Shown piece after piece: positions 4,617 through 13,901 of a DNA stretch of 30,656 nucleotides (its first letter is position 1; each line of letters begins with the position of its first letter). Origin of the DNA: a virus; the IMG/VR virus record IMGVR_UViG_3300032240_000868, positions 1 to 30,656 of that record; one strand, written 5' to 3'. The notes under the pieces are model-generated. The model was not told the origin of the DNA. It worked only from the letters and a program-made list of their open reading frames with translations, and did not search any database. Made by a program: the position numbers and the translations under genes.

Positions 4617-6640
4617 ATATACAATCTATAGATTATAAGGATTGGTTCATTAACCAGAAAAGAATTCCAGATAAAGATAGCCAAGAACATAAGGCTTTCT
4701 TTGAGTTCCATAAAGACTTATGCCTAAATGGAGCTATGATGAATGGTGTCTACATAAATCCATTCCTCTATTGGCACTTAAATATATGGCACACAGAGGT
4801 GGATGTTATTGATGAGAGAGGTAGAATTAGCCAAAGCTACGCTAACCCATTGCTTAGAGATAATGAATGGATTGTAACAAATGAAATTGATAGGGCTCAG
4901 CAGGAGAAGAAAGGACTTGTTATTCTAGGAATCAGACGTTTTGCTAAGTCTGTTATTGAGGCAAGCTACATAGCATGGGGTGCAACATTTGATGAAAACT
5001 CTCAAAACATTATTGCTGGATTAAACGCTCCAGATATTAAGCTTATCACTGATAAGATTGATAAAGGACTCAACTTCCTACCAGAAGCTTGGAGATGGCA
5101 AAGGATAGAAGACAACTGGAAGAACCAAGTGACACTGGGAATTAAGACCAAAGGAGGAGAGAGAATACCGTTCTCTCAGATTCTTATCAGAAACCTTGAT
5201 GAGGGTAATAACGAAGAGGCTATTGCAGGTACAAAACCACGTAAACTAATTATAGATGAGATTGGTAAGGGATCTTTTCTTAGAGGTTTCCAGGCAGCTG
5301 TGCCTGGTTTCACCACACCATTTGGATGGGGTTGCTCTCCTATTCTTACAGGTACAGGTGGTGATATGAAGAGATTTATGGATGCAAAGAGCTTAATGTT
5401 CGATGTAGACAACTTTAACTTTCTTACATACAATAATGAAAAAGACACCATGAGGGTGCATGGCTTATTCATCTCTAATAAGTACAGGATGGAAGCCAAA
5501 GAGCAGTCTACATTAGGAGCTTTCTTAAATGAGCCAGAGGGTAGTGATCTTAACAACATCCCAATGCTTGTTAGCAATGAGGAGAAAGCTAACGAAATAA
5601 CAACCAACAACTTAGAACGCCTGAAGAAAGCAGGTGACAGGATAGCCTATCTAAAGGAAAAGATGTACTATCCAGTAGAAGTTGATGATATATTCCTTAA
5701 CGAGGACACTAATATATTTGATATTGAAGCTGCCAAAAGGCAGAAGACAAGGCTTATTCAAAATGAGCGTACAGGCACTCCTGTTATTCTCTACATGGAT
5801 GAGGATAAAATAGGGCATCAGTTTACAGACAAACAACCCATCACCAACTTCCCTCTAAAGAACAGTGATCTTAAAGATGCTCCTGTTGTAATATATGAAT
5901 TCCCTGTAGCTAGTCCTCCATATGGACTCTATGTTGCAGGTGTGGATCCCTATAGACAGGGACAATCAGCATATAGCTCCTCCTTAGGAGCAGTTTATGT
6001 TTATAAACGAATGCATGATTTGACAGGTGAGAAATATCAGGATATGTTCGTAGCTTCGTATGTAGCTAGACCTGATAAGAAGGAAACATGGGAAGAACAA
6101 GCTAGACTCCTCATCAAATATTATAATGCTAGAACGCTTTGTGAGAATGATGACATATCCTTTATAGAATATATGAAGGCAAAAGGAGATGCTCACTATC
6201 TAGAAAAACAACCTCAGTGGCTGCAGGAGATTGTTCCTAACACCACTGTAAAGAGAGAATATGGTATACACAGAAGCTCTCAGAAAATAATTGACTACCT
6301 TCACAACTGTTTGAAGAAGTATTTGGAAGAGATAGTGGTTGTAGAGAAAGATGATGATGGGAACATCACTAAGCAATTAACAGGAGTGAACAAGGTGTTT
6401 GATCCTGTTCTATTGGAAGAAGTGATACAATATAACGATCAGGGTAACTTTGACCGTATTGTGGCAGCAGAACTAGCTATTGCCCAGGCATATAAGATGG
6501 ATCCTATTATAGGGAGAGTTGGGGGGAGTGGTGATTCTAGAGTGGTGGCAATGTTTGCAAAGAAACACAATAACTCAAAACTATTTGATACAAGAGCCTC
6601 AGGCTTATTTGGAAATAAAAAACGTAAACTTTTTACATAA
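4613..6640 (+). CDS. terL: Terminase large subunit (packaging ATPase and nuclease), 675 aa
   Basis: It powers DNA translocation into the prohead and cuts the concatemer. Residues 106-113 (GIRRFAKS) are a variant Walker A and residues 212-216 (LIIDE) the Walker B with catalytic Glu; GTGGDMKRFMD near 247-257 fits the coupling region. The RNase H-like nuclease domain shows three acidic positions: D445 (VAGVDPYRQG), E511 (TLCENDD) and D614 (GNFDRIVAA). Length and layout fit crAss-like terminases. Its start overlaps the previous gene by 4 bases, and its TAA shares an A with the portal ATG. Confidence 0.92.
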   Translation: MNIQSIDYKDWFINQKRIPDKDSQEHKAFFEFHKDLCLNGAMMNGVYINPFLYWHLNIWHTEVDVIDERGRISQSYANPLLRDNEWIVTNEIDRAQQEKKGLVILGIRRFAKSVIEASYIAWGATFDENSQNIIAGLNAPDIKLITDKIDKGLNFLPEAWRWQRIEDNWKNQVTLGIKTKGGERIPFSQILIRNLDEGNNEEAIAGTKPRKLIIDEIGKGSFLRGFQAAVPGFTTPFGWGCSPILTGTGGDMKRFMDAKSLMFDVDNFNFLTYNNEKDTMRVHGLFISNKYRMEAKEQSTLGAFLNEPEGSDLNNIPMLVSNEEKANEITTNNLERLKKAGDRIAYLKEKMYYPVEVDDIFLNEDTNIFDIEAAKRQKTRLIQNERTGTPVILYMDEDKIGHQFTDKQPITNFPLKNSDLKDAPVVIYEFPVASPPYGLYVAGVDPYRQGQSAYSSSLGAVYVYKRMHDLTGEKYQDMFVASYVARPDKKETWEEQARLLIKYYNARTLCENDDISFIEYMKAKGDAHYLEKQPQWLQEIVPNTTVKREYGIHRSSQKIIDYLHNCLKKYLEEIVVVEKDDDGNITKQLTGVNKVFDPVLLEEVIQYNDQGNFDRIVAAELAIAQAYKMDPIIGRVGGSGDSRVVAMFAKKHNNSKLFDTRASGLFGNKKRKLFT

Positions 6641-9234
6641 TGGCAATTATTAGGTATACAAAAGATGCTACAATACGTTATGCGTATTTAAACATATTCC
6701 CTGACCAGTTCAAAACTGAGAAGGAGAAAAGAGATGAGAGCTGGATTAAGAACACAATGGATTATTTTGCAAATAAAGCTTATGCTGAATATGTAAAGAA
6801 CCGTGACACCTTTGTCAAGAACTATGATCTTGTAAAAGGAATTCTTCGTATGGAGGATTTCTATCAAGAGCCTGAAGTGAGGAGTTTTACAGATATGCTT
6901 ACAGCTGACCTTCAGCTTCCTGCATACGTGAAGCACTATTCCATTATAACAACACCAATTAATGAACTTGTAGGAGAGATAAGCAAGAGACCTGATGCAT
7001 TCAGGATTAAGGCATTTGATGATGACTCTCAGTCTGAAGAGCTGGAATATAAAACACAGATTTTGCAAGAATATATAATGTCTGAAGCAAGACAGAAGAT
7101 TCAGCAAAAAATGATGATGGAAGGAGTGGCACCTGAAGAAATAGATAATGAGCAAGTGGAAAAAATGACTTTTGAAGAAGTGAAAGATGATCTTGATTCA
7201 TACACATCTATAGCTGAGAAATGGGCAAATCACATTCTTACATGTCAAAAAGCTGATTTCAATTTAAAAGAAAAGAGCGAAGATGCATTTAGAGACATGC
7301 TTATTTCTGCTCGTGAATACTATCATATATATGAAGACAACTCAAAGGTGGGGTATAATATTGAAGTGGCTAACCCAAAAAATACATGGTTTCTCACCAC
7401 TCCTGATAGAAAGTACATCTCTGATCCTACAGGTAGAGCTCAAGGAGCCTATGCTGCTGGTACAGTGCAAGTTATGGAGCTTTCAGAAATTATTGAAGCA
7501 ATTCCTGACCTCACAAAAGAAGAAATAGATCATCTAAGAAGTTCTCTCCAAGACTATGGACTAATTAATGTCCGTGAATCAAATCTAGGTAATCCAAATG
7601 TCACTCCTGGTATTGACTCTGTAACCTATGATACATATGATCCACTGGTCCTTCAGACTCGTATGATTATCGAAAGTGAAATGAAGGAGAATAATGATGG
7701 TCTTAAAGATTTCTTAGGACTCACATCTAATGTGAGTTCATTTGGATATAAATATGTTGTTGTTAGAACTTATTGGATCTCTAAGAGAAAGATTGGAAAA
7801 CTTATTTATTTAGATGAATTAGGTAATGAGCAATCTATGCTTGTAGATGAGAATTACAAATCAGGAACTATTCCTACAGAGCAATCTTTGGAATGGGGAT
7901 GGATTAACCAATGGTATCAAGGAATAAAGATTGGTCCAGACATCTATCACATTAAACCATATAAGCTTCTTAACTACTGTCCTATCATTGGTCTAACTCA
8001 TGAGATTAAAAACACAGAAGCTAAGAGCTTAGTGGATATGATGAAACCTTTTCAGGTGTTATACAATGTTTGTATGAATCAGCTTTATAAGCTTCTTGAG
8101 AAGGAAGTGGGTAAGGTGTATTTGACATCCATTAGACATGTACCTGTTCCTAAGGATGGAGATGCACAAGATGCTCTTGATATATGGGAAATGGAAGCTA
8201 GGAATAGAGGCGTGGTGTTTATAGACGACTCTCCTGAGAATCTAAAGAGTCCTTCAAGCTTCAATCAATTTAGAGACATTGACCTTACACGTACACAAGA
8301 AATACAGTCTCGCTATCAGCTTGCTATGCAGCTTAAAAACGAATGTTGGGAATTGATTGGTATGAGTAGACAAAGACTTGGATCTGTATCAGCTAGTGAG
8401 TCTGCTACAGGAACTAACACAGCAATAGCTCAATCTTATTCTCAAACAGAACCTTTGTTTGTAGCACATGAATATGTTCTTGGTCAACTTTATCAAGCTG
8501 TCATAGATGCTTCATTATATATTGAAAGTAAAAAACCTCAATCCACCCTATCATACATCACATCTGAAGGAGAATCTGCTTTTGTTCAAGTGAATGGTAC
8601 AGATCTTAAATTCCGTGATCTTAAAGTGTTTGCTACAAACAGACCTGAAGACAAACAGATGTTTAATGAGATTAGAGGACTTTCTCAAGCTGTTATTCAA
8701 AACGGTGGAAGCTTACATGATGTAATTGAGCTATATTCTACCAACTCTATGAGAGAAATGAAGAAGGTGTTCAAGACACTTAAAGATAGACAAGAGCAAA
8801 TGCAAGATCAGCAAATGCAACAACAGCAGCAACAATTGCAACAGCAACAACAACAAGCAGAAGCTCAAATGCAAATGGCTCAACAGCAACAAGCTGAGAA
8901 ACTTGCACATGATGATTATCAGAAAGAGCTTGATAGGATTAATAAGAAAGAGATTGCCATCATTCAAGCTACAGGATATGGTAAGGTGGGATCAGAAGAT
9001 GTTAATCAAAATGAAGTTCCTGATGTATTGGAAATGAGCAAGTTAGCTAATGAACAAACAAAAGCTGCTAAAGATTATGAGATGAAAATGGCTGATATAC
9101 AGTCAAAAAATACATTAGCTGCTCAAAAGCTTCAGCTTGAAAGAGAGAAGCTTCAAGTGGCTAGAGAAAACCAAGCAAATGACTTAGCTGTTGCTAAAGA
9201 GAATGCTAAAGGAAGAAACAAAAAATCTAAATAA
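6640..9234 (+). CDS. Portal protein, 864 aa
   Basis: It would form the dodecameric DNA gate at the capsid vertex, docking terminase and neck. Identification rests on position (directly after the terminase, TAATG overlap), length typical of crAss-like portals, and the helical core followed by a long coiled tail. Residues about 720-757 are a Gln-rich stretch (many CAA/CAG codons at 8797-8900), then a charged coiled coil to the basic C-terminus (GRNKKSK). The Gln-rich part probably lies in the portal barrel or an exposed tail. It overlaps the SPFH gene by one base. Confidence 0.87.
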   Translation: MAIIRYTKDATIRYAYLNIFPDQFKTEKEKRDESWIKNTMDYFANKAYAEYVKNRDTFVKNYDLVKGILRMEDFYQEPEVRSFTDMLTADLQLPAYVKHYSIITTPINELVGEISKRPDAFRIKAFDDDSQSEELEYKTQILQEYIMSEARQKIQQKMMMEGVAPEEIDNEQVEKMTFEEVKDDLDSYTSIAEKWANHILTCQKADFNLKEKSEDAFRDMLISAREYYHIYEDNSKVGYNIEVANPKNTWFLTTPDRKYISDPTGRAQGAYAAGTVQVMELSEIIEAIPDLTKEEIDHLRSSLQDYGLINVRESNLGNPNVTPGIDSVTYDTYDPLVLQTRMIIESEMKENNDGLKDFLGLTSNVSSFGYKYVVVRTYWISKRKIGKLIYLDELGNEQSMLVDENYKSGTIPTEQSLEWGWINQWYQGIKIGPDIYHIKPYKLLNYCPIIGLTHEIKNTEAKSLVDMMKPFQVLYNVCMNQLYKLLEKEVGKVYLTSIRHVPVPKDGDAQDALDIWEMEARNRGVVFIDDSPENLKSPSSFNQFRDIDLTRTQEIQSRYQLAMQLKNECWELIGMSRQRLGSVSASESATGTNTAIAQSYSQTEPLFVAHEYVLGQLYQAVIDASLYIESKKPQSTLSYITSEGESAFVQVNGTDLKFRDLKVFATNRPEDKQMFNEIRGLSQAVIQNGGSLHDVIELYSTNSMREMKKVFKTLKDRQEQMQDQQMQQQQQQLQQQQQQAEAQMQMAQQQQAEKLAHDDYQKELDRINKKEIAIIQATGYGKVGSEDVNQNEVPDVLEMSKLANEQTKAAKDYEMKMADIQSKNTLAAQKLQLEREKLQVARENQANDLAVAKENAKGRNKKSK

Positions 9235-9764
9235 TGTTTGACAAACTCATAGACTTAATTATAAATTGGTTTAATTATCTCACACCTGCTGTAATTATTC
9301 CAAATTATGAAGAGGCAGTGCTTCTCAGGAACGGACATTTTAAGAAGGTGTTAGGTCCAGGATTTCACGTGAAACTGCCTGTATTTGATGAGGTGATTAC
9401 ACAACACGTTGTTGTAACTACGCTTAGCTTAGCAGCTCAGTCTCTTTATACAAAGGATAAACAAAACATAGTTGTAAAGGGAGTGATTAAATACAGGATA
9501 GCAGATGTTAAAATATTCCTTCTAGAAGTGTTTGATGCACAAGACGCTTTAGCTGATATGACACAGTCCATCATCAAGAACATAATCATATCCTCTTCCC
9601 TGGAACAATGTATAGATCCTGAGATGGATAACGTTCTCACTAAGAAGGTGAGAGCAGAAGCAAGAAAATGGGGAGTGGATATACAACAAGTGACACTAAC
9701 AGATATAGCTCCAATCAGAAGTTTTAGGATAATAAATGACACTGTTCTAAACAAACTTGATTAG
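9234..9764 (+). CDS. SPFH/band-7 (stomatin/prohibitin-like) domain protein, 176 aa
   Basis: The start is a hydrophobic helix (LIDLIINWFNYLTPAVIIPN), followed by the band-7 core: VLLRNGHFKKVLGPGFHVKL, then TLSLAAQSLYTKDKQNIVVK, VIKYRIADVK, a long helix, and WGVDIQQVTLTDIAPIRSFR, which matches the end of band-7 domains. The coiled-coil C-terminus usual in stomatins and flotillins is missing. Host relatives scaffold membrane microdomains and regulate proteases such as FtsH. The TAATG overlap with the portal shows it belongs to the structural operon. Its phage role is unknown to me; membrane-associated assembly or host-protease control are possibilities. Confidence 0.82.
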   Translation: MFDKLIDLIINWFNYLTPAVIIPNYEEAVLLRNGHFKKVLGPGFHVKLPVFDEVITQHVVVTTLSLAAQSLYTKDKQNIVVKGVIKYRIADVKIFLLEVFDAQDALADMTQSIIKNIIISSSLEQCIDPEMDNVLTKKVRAEARKWGVDIQQVTLTDIAPIRSFRIINDTVLNKLD

Positions 9765-9823
9765 AGTAAAATATTTTAATGCTATATTATCTTGAAAAAC
9801 AGGGTGTATAGGCACTATTCTCT

Positions 9824-9853
9824 TTGTTAATAATATAATGTTATATACTTTTA
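9824..9853 (+). promoter_or_regulatory. Probable promoter before the scaffold and capsid genes
   Basis: TTG (9824-9826), 19 bases, TACTTTTA (9846-9853) resembles TAnnTTTG with A in the last place, as in the promoters at 18480 and 28482. It lies in the 117-base gap before the scaffold gene, the largest gap since 2588. A second weaker combination (TTG 9792-9794 with TCTCTTTG 9819-9826) overlaps it. Confidence 0.55.
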
Positions 9854-9858
9854 CATTG

Positions 9859-9881
9859 AAAACCAGATAAATAAACTACAT
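9859..9881 (+). promoter_or_regulatory. A-rich translation leader, copy 1
   Basis: AAAACCAGATAAATAAACTACAT precedes the scaffold ATG in three pieces (AAAACCAGAT, AAATAAACT, ACAT). Almost the same leader recurs before the gene that follows the capsid protein (12909-12932). It has no Shine-Dalgarno sequence. Confidence 0.6.
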
Positions 9882-11141
9882 ATGGCCGAAAATTTGGACA
9901 ACCCACAGATGGGTAACTTCAGCATTCAAGACACAATGGAAATGGGAATGGGTAGTACAGAGCTTTTAAATGATCTGTTTGCTCCTGAAACATCCACTAG
10001 TTCACCTGATGATATTCAGGAAATTAAAGATGAAACACCAGCTCCTGCTCCTAAGAAATCAGCAAAAGCTCCAGTTGCAACAGAAGTAGAACCTGAAGCT
10101 AAACCTGCAGAAGATGCCTCAAAATCTATACAAGATTTTCTTCTTGGTGGTAATGATGATGAGGAAGAAGATGATGAAATTCCTGCTCCAAAAGCAAAGA
10201 AACAAGAAGCTGCTCCTGTAGCTGAAGAAACAGAAGAGTCTGAGGAACAAGAAGTTAGCCAATTTGCTGCTCTATCTAAGGATCTTCTTAAACTTGGTGT
10301 ATTCTCAGCTGATGATGAAGAAGAAGAGTTTAACATTTCCACTCCTGAAGAATTCCTTGAGAGATTCAACATGGAAAAGAAGAAGGGAGCTATTGAAGTG
10401 GTTAACAACTTCATTGGACAGTTTGGTGAAGACTATCAAAATGCTTTTGAAGCAATATTTGTTAAAGGAGTTGATCCAAAGGAATATTTTGGCACATATA
10501 ACCAAATTCAGAGCTTTGCTGAAATGGACTTGTCACAAGAGAATAATCAAGTGGCAGTTTTGAAACAAGCTCTAACAGACCAAGGATTTGATCCTGAGGA
10601 TGTTGATACAGAAGTGGAGCGTCTGAAGAATTATGGTGATCTCGAAACTGTTGCAGCCAAACACCACAAGGTGTTGGTTAAAAAGGAAGCTGCAAAGCTT
10701 GCTCAAATGGAACAGCAAAGAGAAGTACAATTACAACAACAAGCAGCTATAAAGCAGCAATATTACACCAACGTACAATCTGTCTTACAGGAAAAACTTA
10801 AGACAAAAGAGTTCGATGGTATCCCTATTAATCCCAAGCTTGCTGGCGAACTACAAGATTTCCTTCTAGTTGATAAGTACAAAACACCATCTGGTGAGAC
10901 ACTCACTGATTTCGATCGTACCATCCTAGAACTAAAGCGTCCTGAAAACCACGAAATGAAGGTGAAGGTGGGACTTCTTCTCAAGATTCTTGAGAAAGAT
11001 CCTACGCTCTCTACAATTCAGAAGACAGGAATCACTAAGAAGTCAAACGAACTTTTTGGTGAGGTAGCAAGACAGGCTAGTAAGTCTGGGGTTAAATCTA
11101 GTTCAAATAAATCCAGTAAGCCAAATTCATGGTTTCTCTAA
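9882..11141 (+). CDS. Probable scaffolding protein, 419 aa
   Basis: It sits just before the major capsid gene, the classic place for a scaffold. The N-terminal 130 residues are low-complexity Ala/Pro/Glu/Asp with strong acidic runs near 93-99 (GGNDDEEEDDE) and 112-125. The middle and C-terminus are helical and Gln/Lys-rich (around residues 265-305), ending with a Ser/Lys tail (SSSNKSSKPNSWFL). Scaffolds line the prohead interior and are lost before packaging. An alternative would be a fused inner-head protein; no protease motif is seen. A promoter-like pair and A-rich leader lie upstream. Confidence 0.78.
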   Translation: MAENLDNPQMGNFSIQDTMEMGMGSTELLNDLFAPETSTSSPDDIQEIKDETPAPAPKKSAKAPVATEVEPEAKPAEDASKSIQDFLLGGNDDEEEDDEIPAPKAKKQEAAPVAEETEESEEQEVSQFAALSKDLLKLGVFSADDEEEEFNISTPEEFLERFNMEKKKGAIEVVNNFIGQFGEDYQNAFEAIFVKGVDPKEYFGTYNQIQSFAEMDLSQENNQVAVLKQALTDQGFDPEDVDTEVERLKNYGDLETVAAKHHKVLVKKEAAKLAQMEQQREVQLQQQAAIKQQYYTNVQSVLQEKLKTKEFDGIPINPKLAGELQDFLLVDKYKTPSGETLTDFDRTILELKRPENHEMKVKVGLLLKILEKDPTLSTIQKTGITKKSNELFGEVARQASKSGVKSSSNKSSKPNSWFL

Positions 11142-11173
11142 TTTTTTTATATTAACTTAAAAGATAACACAAA

Positions 11174-12739
11174 ATGGCAATTCAAACAATCCCAGGTTTA
11201 ACTGGATTTACGTATGCTCGTGTTGCTTCAATGGATAAGCGTGCTGTAGGTAAGCTTACAGATGCCAACCACCTTGAAAGCTTCCACAGCACAGAGCCTG
11301 CTGATTATGACAAAAAAATCATCAGTCTCTACACTCAAAGCTCATTGTATAGCAATGACTTCTTGGACATGATTAACAAGAGCACTCCTTATTACATCGA
11401 CAATAATAGCGATGCATGGAAGTGGCAAGTACAGGTTCCTTACAAGTTTCCAAAAATCATTGACATCCCAACATCTACCATGGATATTATCGAAGGTAGT
11501 GGTAAGGTGGGTATCGATGGTCAAGAGTTTTCTCTTATCTTGGATACAAATGAGTTCTCTAAGAATGCAATTATTTCTGTAGGTTCTCGTCAGTATGGTC
11601 CTCGTTTCTACGTTATTAAAGATCCAGTTCCTTGGAACATGGGCTATCTTTATTCTTTCACACTCGTAAGTGACAATCCTACAGTAGATTTTGTATCTCC
11701 TACATTCCTTCAGTATGGTATTGAACTTGAGCTTGTTGATGCTGCAATTGGTGAATTCGATCAAGATCTTCTAGGTCTTCCTCGTTTGGGTGAGCAAATC
11801 ACTATGTTTGAATCTCTTGGTTCTGCATATGGTTATGAGCACAAAATCACTGAGTGGGCTGATGACAAAATGATGGTTGATGCTTCTGGCAAACCTCTAG
11901 ACATCTTGGTTTATGCTCCACAGCGTAGGAACCAACTTCCTCTAACTAGGAATGATGTTAAATGGGAACCGTTCATCGAGTTCTGGATGCGTAAGTCTAT
12001 GCTTGAATTGAAAGTTAAGCGTATGATTTGGAGCAAGCCTGGAACAGTTAAAACAAATGGTTCTAAGCAAGAATTGAAGCGTACATCTGCTGGTGTTTAC
12101 CACAGAATGCGTAACAATGGTAACTTGGTTCAATATAACCGTGGTGAATTCACTGCAAACTTGATACGTTCTGTATTTGGTGATCTATTCTACAGAAGGG
12201 TGGATGTGAAAGACCGTAGGGTTAAAATGTATACTAATGAAGCTGGATTTGACGTATTCCAACAAGCTTTGAAGAATGACGCTTTGAACAGTGGTCTTAC
12301 TTTCATGGCTGATTCTGGAAATCGTTACATGCAAGGCGAAGGTCAGCACATCACTTATAACTTTGCATTTGATGCAATGGTTACACGTGAAACTGGTCGT
12401 GTTGAGTTGATTCACTTGAAAGAGTTGGATCTTCCACAATCTAACCTTGAATTCGGTCAGAACAAGAAATCTACTCCTGTATTCATGGTGTTTGATGTAT
12501 CTCCAATGAGCGATGGTTCAATGGTGAACAACATTCGTGAAGTAAGGATGAAGGGTGCTCCTTCAATGACTTGGGGATATATCGATGGAACTCGTCACCA
12601 CTTAGGCTTTGCTAAGTCTCAGGGTATGAGCTCTGCTAACAAATTCCCTGGTTATGAGATTTGGATGAAAGATCGTTGCGATGTGTTCATTGAGGATTTG
12701 TCTCGTACAGTTCTTATTGAGGAAATCCCACAATTCTAA
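11174..12739 (+). CDS. Major capsid protein, 521 aa
   Basis: It forms the icosahedral shell, expected to have the HK97 fold. The call rests on its position after the scaffold, size close to crAss-like capsid proteins, and codon use: Arg is mostly CGT here, whereas its neighbours use mainly AGA/AGG, a sign of very high expression. The N-terminus (IQTIPGLTGFTYARVASMDK) and C-terminus (CDVFIEDLSRTVLIEEIPQF) look intact, so no obvious cleaved prodomain. The 32-base gap before it has a T-run followed by an A-rich leader. A structured, gene-free 193-base region follows. Confidence 0.88.
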   Translation: MAIQTIPGLTGFTYARVASMDKRAVGKLTDANHLESFHSTEPADYDKKIISLYTQSSLYSNDFLDMINKSTPYYIDNNSDAWKWQVQVPYKFPKIIDIPTSTMDIIEGSGKVGIDGQEFSLILDTNEFSKNAIISVGSRQYGPRFYVIKDPVPWNMGYLYSFTLVSDNPTVDFVSPTFLQYGIELELVDAAIGEFDQDLLGLPRLGEQITMFESLGSAYGYEHKITEWADDKMMVDASGKPLDILVYAPQRRNQLPLTRNDVKWEPFIEFWMRKSMLELKVKRMIWSKPGTVKTNGSKQELKRTSAGVYHRMRNNGNLVQYNRGEFTANLIRSVFGDLFYRRVDVKDRRVKMYTNEAGFDVFQQALKNDALNSGLTFMADSGNRYMQGEGQHITYNFAFDAMVTRETGRVELIHLKELDLPQSNLEFGQNKKSTPVFMVFDVSPMSDGSMVNNIREVRMKGAPSMTWGYIDGTRHHLGFAKSQGMSSANKFPGYEIWMKDRCDVFIEDLSRTVLIEEIPQF

Positions 12740-12932
12740 TAGCCTCCCTAAGGATCGTATCCTTAGATTGCTTCGAAAGAAGCTCGTTAACCTACCGAGA
12801 AGAGCCCTCCTCCCCCCTCCCACCTTTGGAGGGCTCTACTCAAATCACAGAGTGTTGGATTGGGGAATTCTCAGTCGCTGTTCCTTCGATGGAAATCACT
12901 CTGCAAAATAAACCAGATATAAAAACTACATT
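12740..12932 (+). ncRNA. Structured intergenic RNA downstream of the capsid gene (candidate)
   Basis: This gap holds successive stems: CTAAGGAT/ATCCTTAG (12748-12766, 3-base loop), GCTTC-GAAA-GAAGC (12770-12783, a GNRA-type tetraloop), AGAGCCCTCC/GGAGGGCTCT (12801-12837, 10 perfect pairs, C-rich loop) and CAGAGTG/CACTCTG (12848-12903) enclosing a small TTCC/GGAA stem. It is richer in G and C than the genes around it. No T-run follows any stem, so simple termination is not the best explanation. It may protect the 3' end of the capsid mRNA, be a processed RNA, or bind protein. Confidence 0.5.
12909..12932 (+). promoter_or_regulatory. A-rich translation leader, copy 2
   Basis: TAAACCAGAT, ATAAAAACT, ACATT just before the ATG at 12933 nearly repeats the leader at 9859-9881 in front of the scaffold gene, with one or two single-base differences and small indels. 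Confidence 0.6.
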
Positions 12933-13901
12933 ATGGGTAAAACAGGAAAAATCTCCACAATTAAGAAGGAGTATAATAGCTCTCAGTTGCAAACAATGCA
13001 AAGCGGATTAGCTTCTAAAGGATTAACAAGAATCCCTGGAACAGGCGTATTTAAGTATCCTTATAAGGAACTTGATGGTCAATATAGAACAGGACTTGAT
13101 CCAAACGCTGCTTACATTCGTAGAATAAATGATCCTTTAGAAAGGGACATGGAAAAAGAAAGAGTGACAGCTCTTCGTGAAAGACTTCAGAATGCTCTTG
13201 GAGGAATCGATCTAGGATCTAGATCAACTTTCTGGAACTATGGTCTTTCAACATCTACAAGTGACACAATGCATGTGCAACCTGTAAAATTAATTGATGG
13301 AGACAACTATTTTGATATGTCTGTTCCTCTACAAGAATTAGCCTTTGCATGGCTTAGAGTTCATCCAACAATTGCAAGCTCTTATCAAGCTTGGGAGCGT
13401 GGTGAATTTCCAGCTGACACACAATTCTATGTAGCAGATGATGAGATTGAAAATGCTGTAATCTTCAAGAAGAAACAATTGATCAACAAGGCTATTGCTA
13501 AGTTTGATGCAATGACTCCTGAGAAGAAGCGTAAGGTTGCTCGTCTATTAGGACTTCCAGTAACAGAAGAAACTAAAGAAGAAGCAGTGTATAACCAAGT
13601 GGATAATGTTTTGAAACAAACAGAATTCAAGAATGGTAAATACCAAGGCCTTTCTACAGTGGAAGTTTTTAACAGATTTGCTGATATGAAGGAAAACCTT
13701 CTACACATCAAAGATCTTGTTAAACAAGCAATTGGTCATTCAGTGTATAGGGTTAAACCTAATGGAAGAATTTACGAAGGTGAATTTGAAGTGGCTACAG
13801 ATGAAGATGAATTGGTTAGATATTTAGCAGATGATGATAATCAAGATGCCCTGATTACCCTAGAACAAAGATTAAAAAGTAAAAAACTGGCAGCTGTATG
13901 A
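12933..13901 (+). CDS. Probable structural (head or neck) protein, 322 aa
   Basis: It follows the capsid gene and starts an operon with the next gene (ATGA overlap). The N-terminus is basic (GKTGKISTIKKEYNSSQLQT), the middle mixed, and residues 185-275 helical and charged (FKKKQLINKAIAKFDAMTPE onwards). The C-terminus is acidic then basic (ATDEDELVRYLADDDNQD, LKSKKLAAV). I do not know a named function; crAss-like phages carry uncharacterised structural proteins at this point. It could be a head-completion or minor capsid protein. Confidence 0.6.
   Translation: MGKTGKISTIKKEYNSSQLQTMQSGLASKGLTRIPGTGVFKYPYKELDGQYRTGLDPNAAYIRRINDPLERDMEKERVTALRERLQNALGGIDLGSRSTFWNYGLSTSTSDTMHVQPVKLIDGDNYFDMSVPLQELAFAWLRVHPTIASSYQAWERGEFPADTQFYVADDEIENAVIFKKKQLINKAIAKFDAMTPEKKRKVARLLGLPVTEETKEEAVYNQVDNVLKQTEFKNGKYQGLSTVEVFNRFADMKENLLHIKDLVKQAIGHSVYRVKPNGRIYEGEFEVATDEDELVRYLADDDNQDALITLEQRLKSKKLAAV

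Noticed and set aside
5176-5610. 144-aa frame antisense to the terminase gene
   Set aside because: It lies wholly within a gene with clear motifs on the other strand; Ser/Leu-rich shadow composition and no leader.
8797-8900. CAA/CAG repeat as a possible unstable microsatellite
   Set aside because: The codons are mixed CAA, CAG and ATG without a pure long run, so it is more simply a Gln-rich protein segment.
10016-10414. 132-aa Ser-rich frame antisense to the scaffold gene
   Set aside because: The Ser runs are the reverse reading of Asp/Glu codon runs in the scaffold; no start signal.
12848-12903. A 7-bp acceptor-like stem with a TTCGAT loop, resembling a tRNA
   Set aside because: The span is only 56 bases, lacks room for D and anticodon arms, and the T-loop-like stem has only four pairs. 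It is treated as part of the structured intergenic region.
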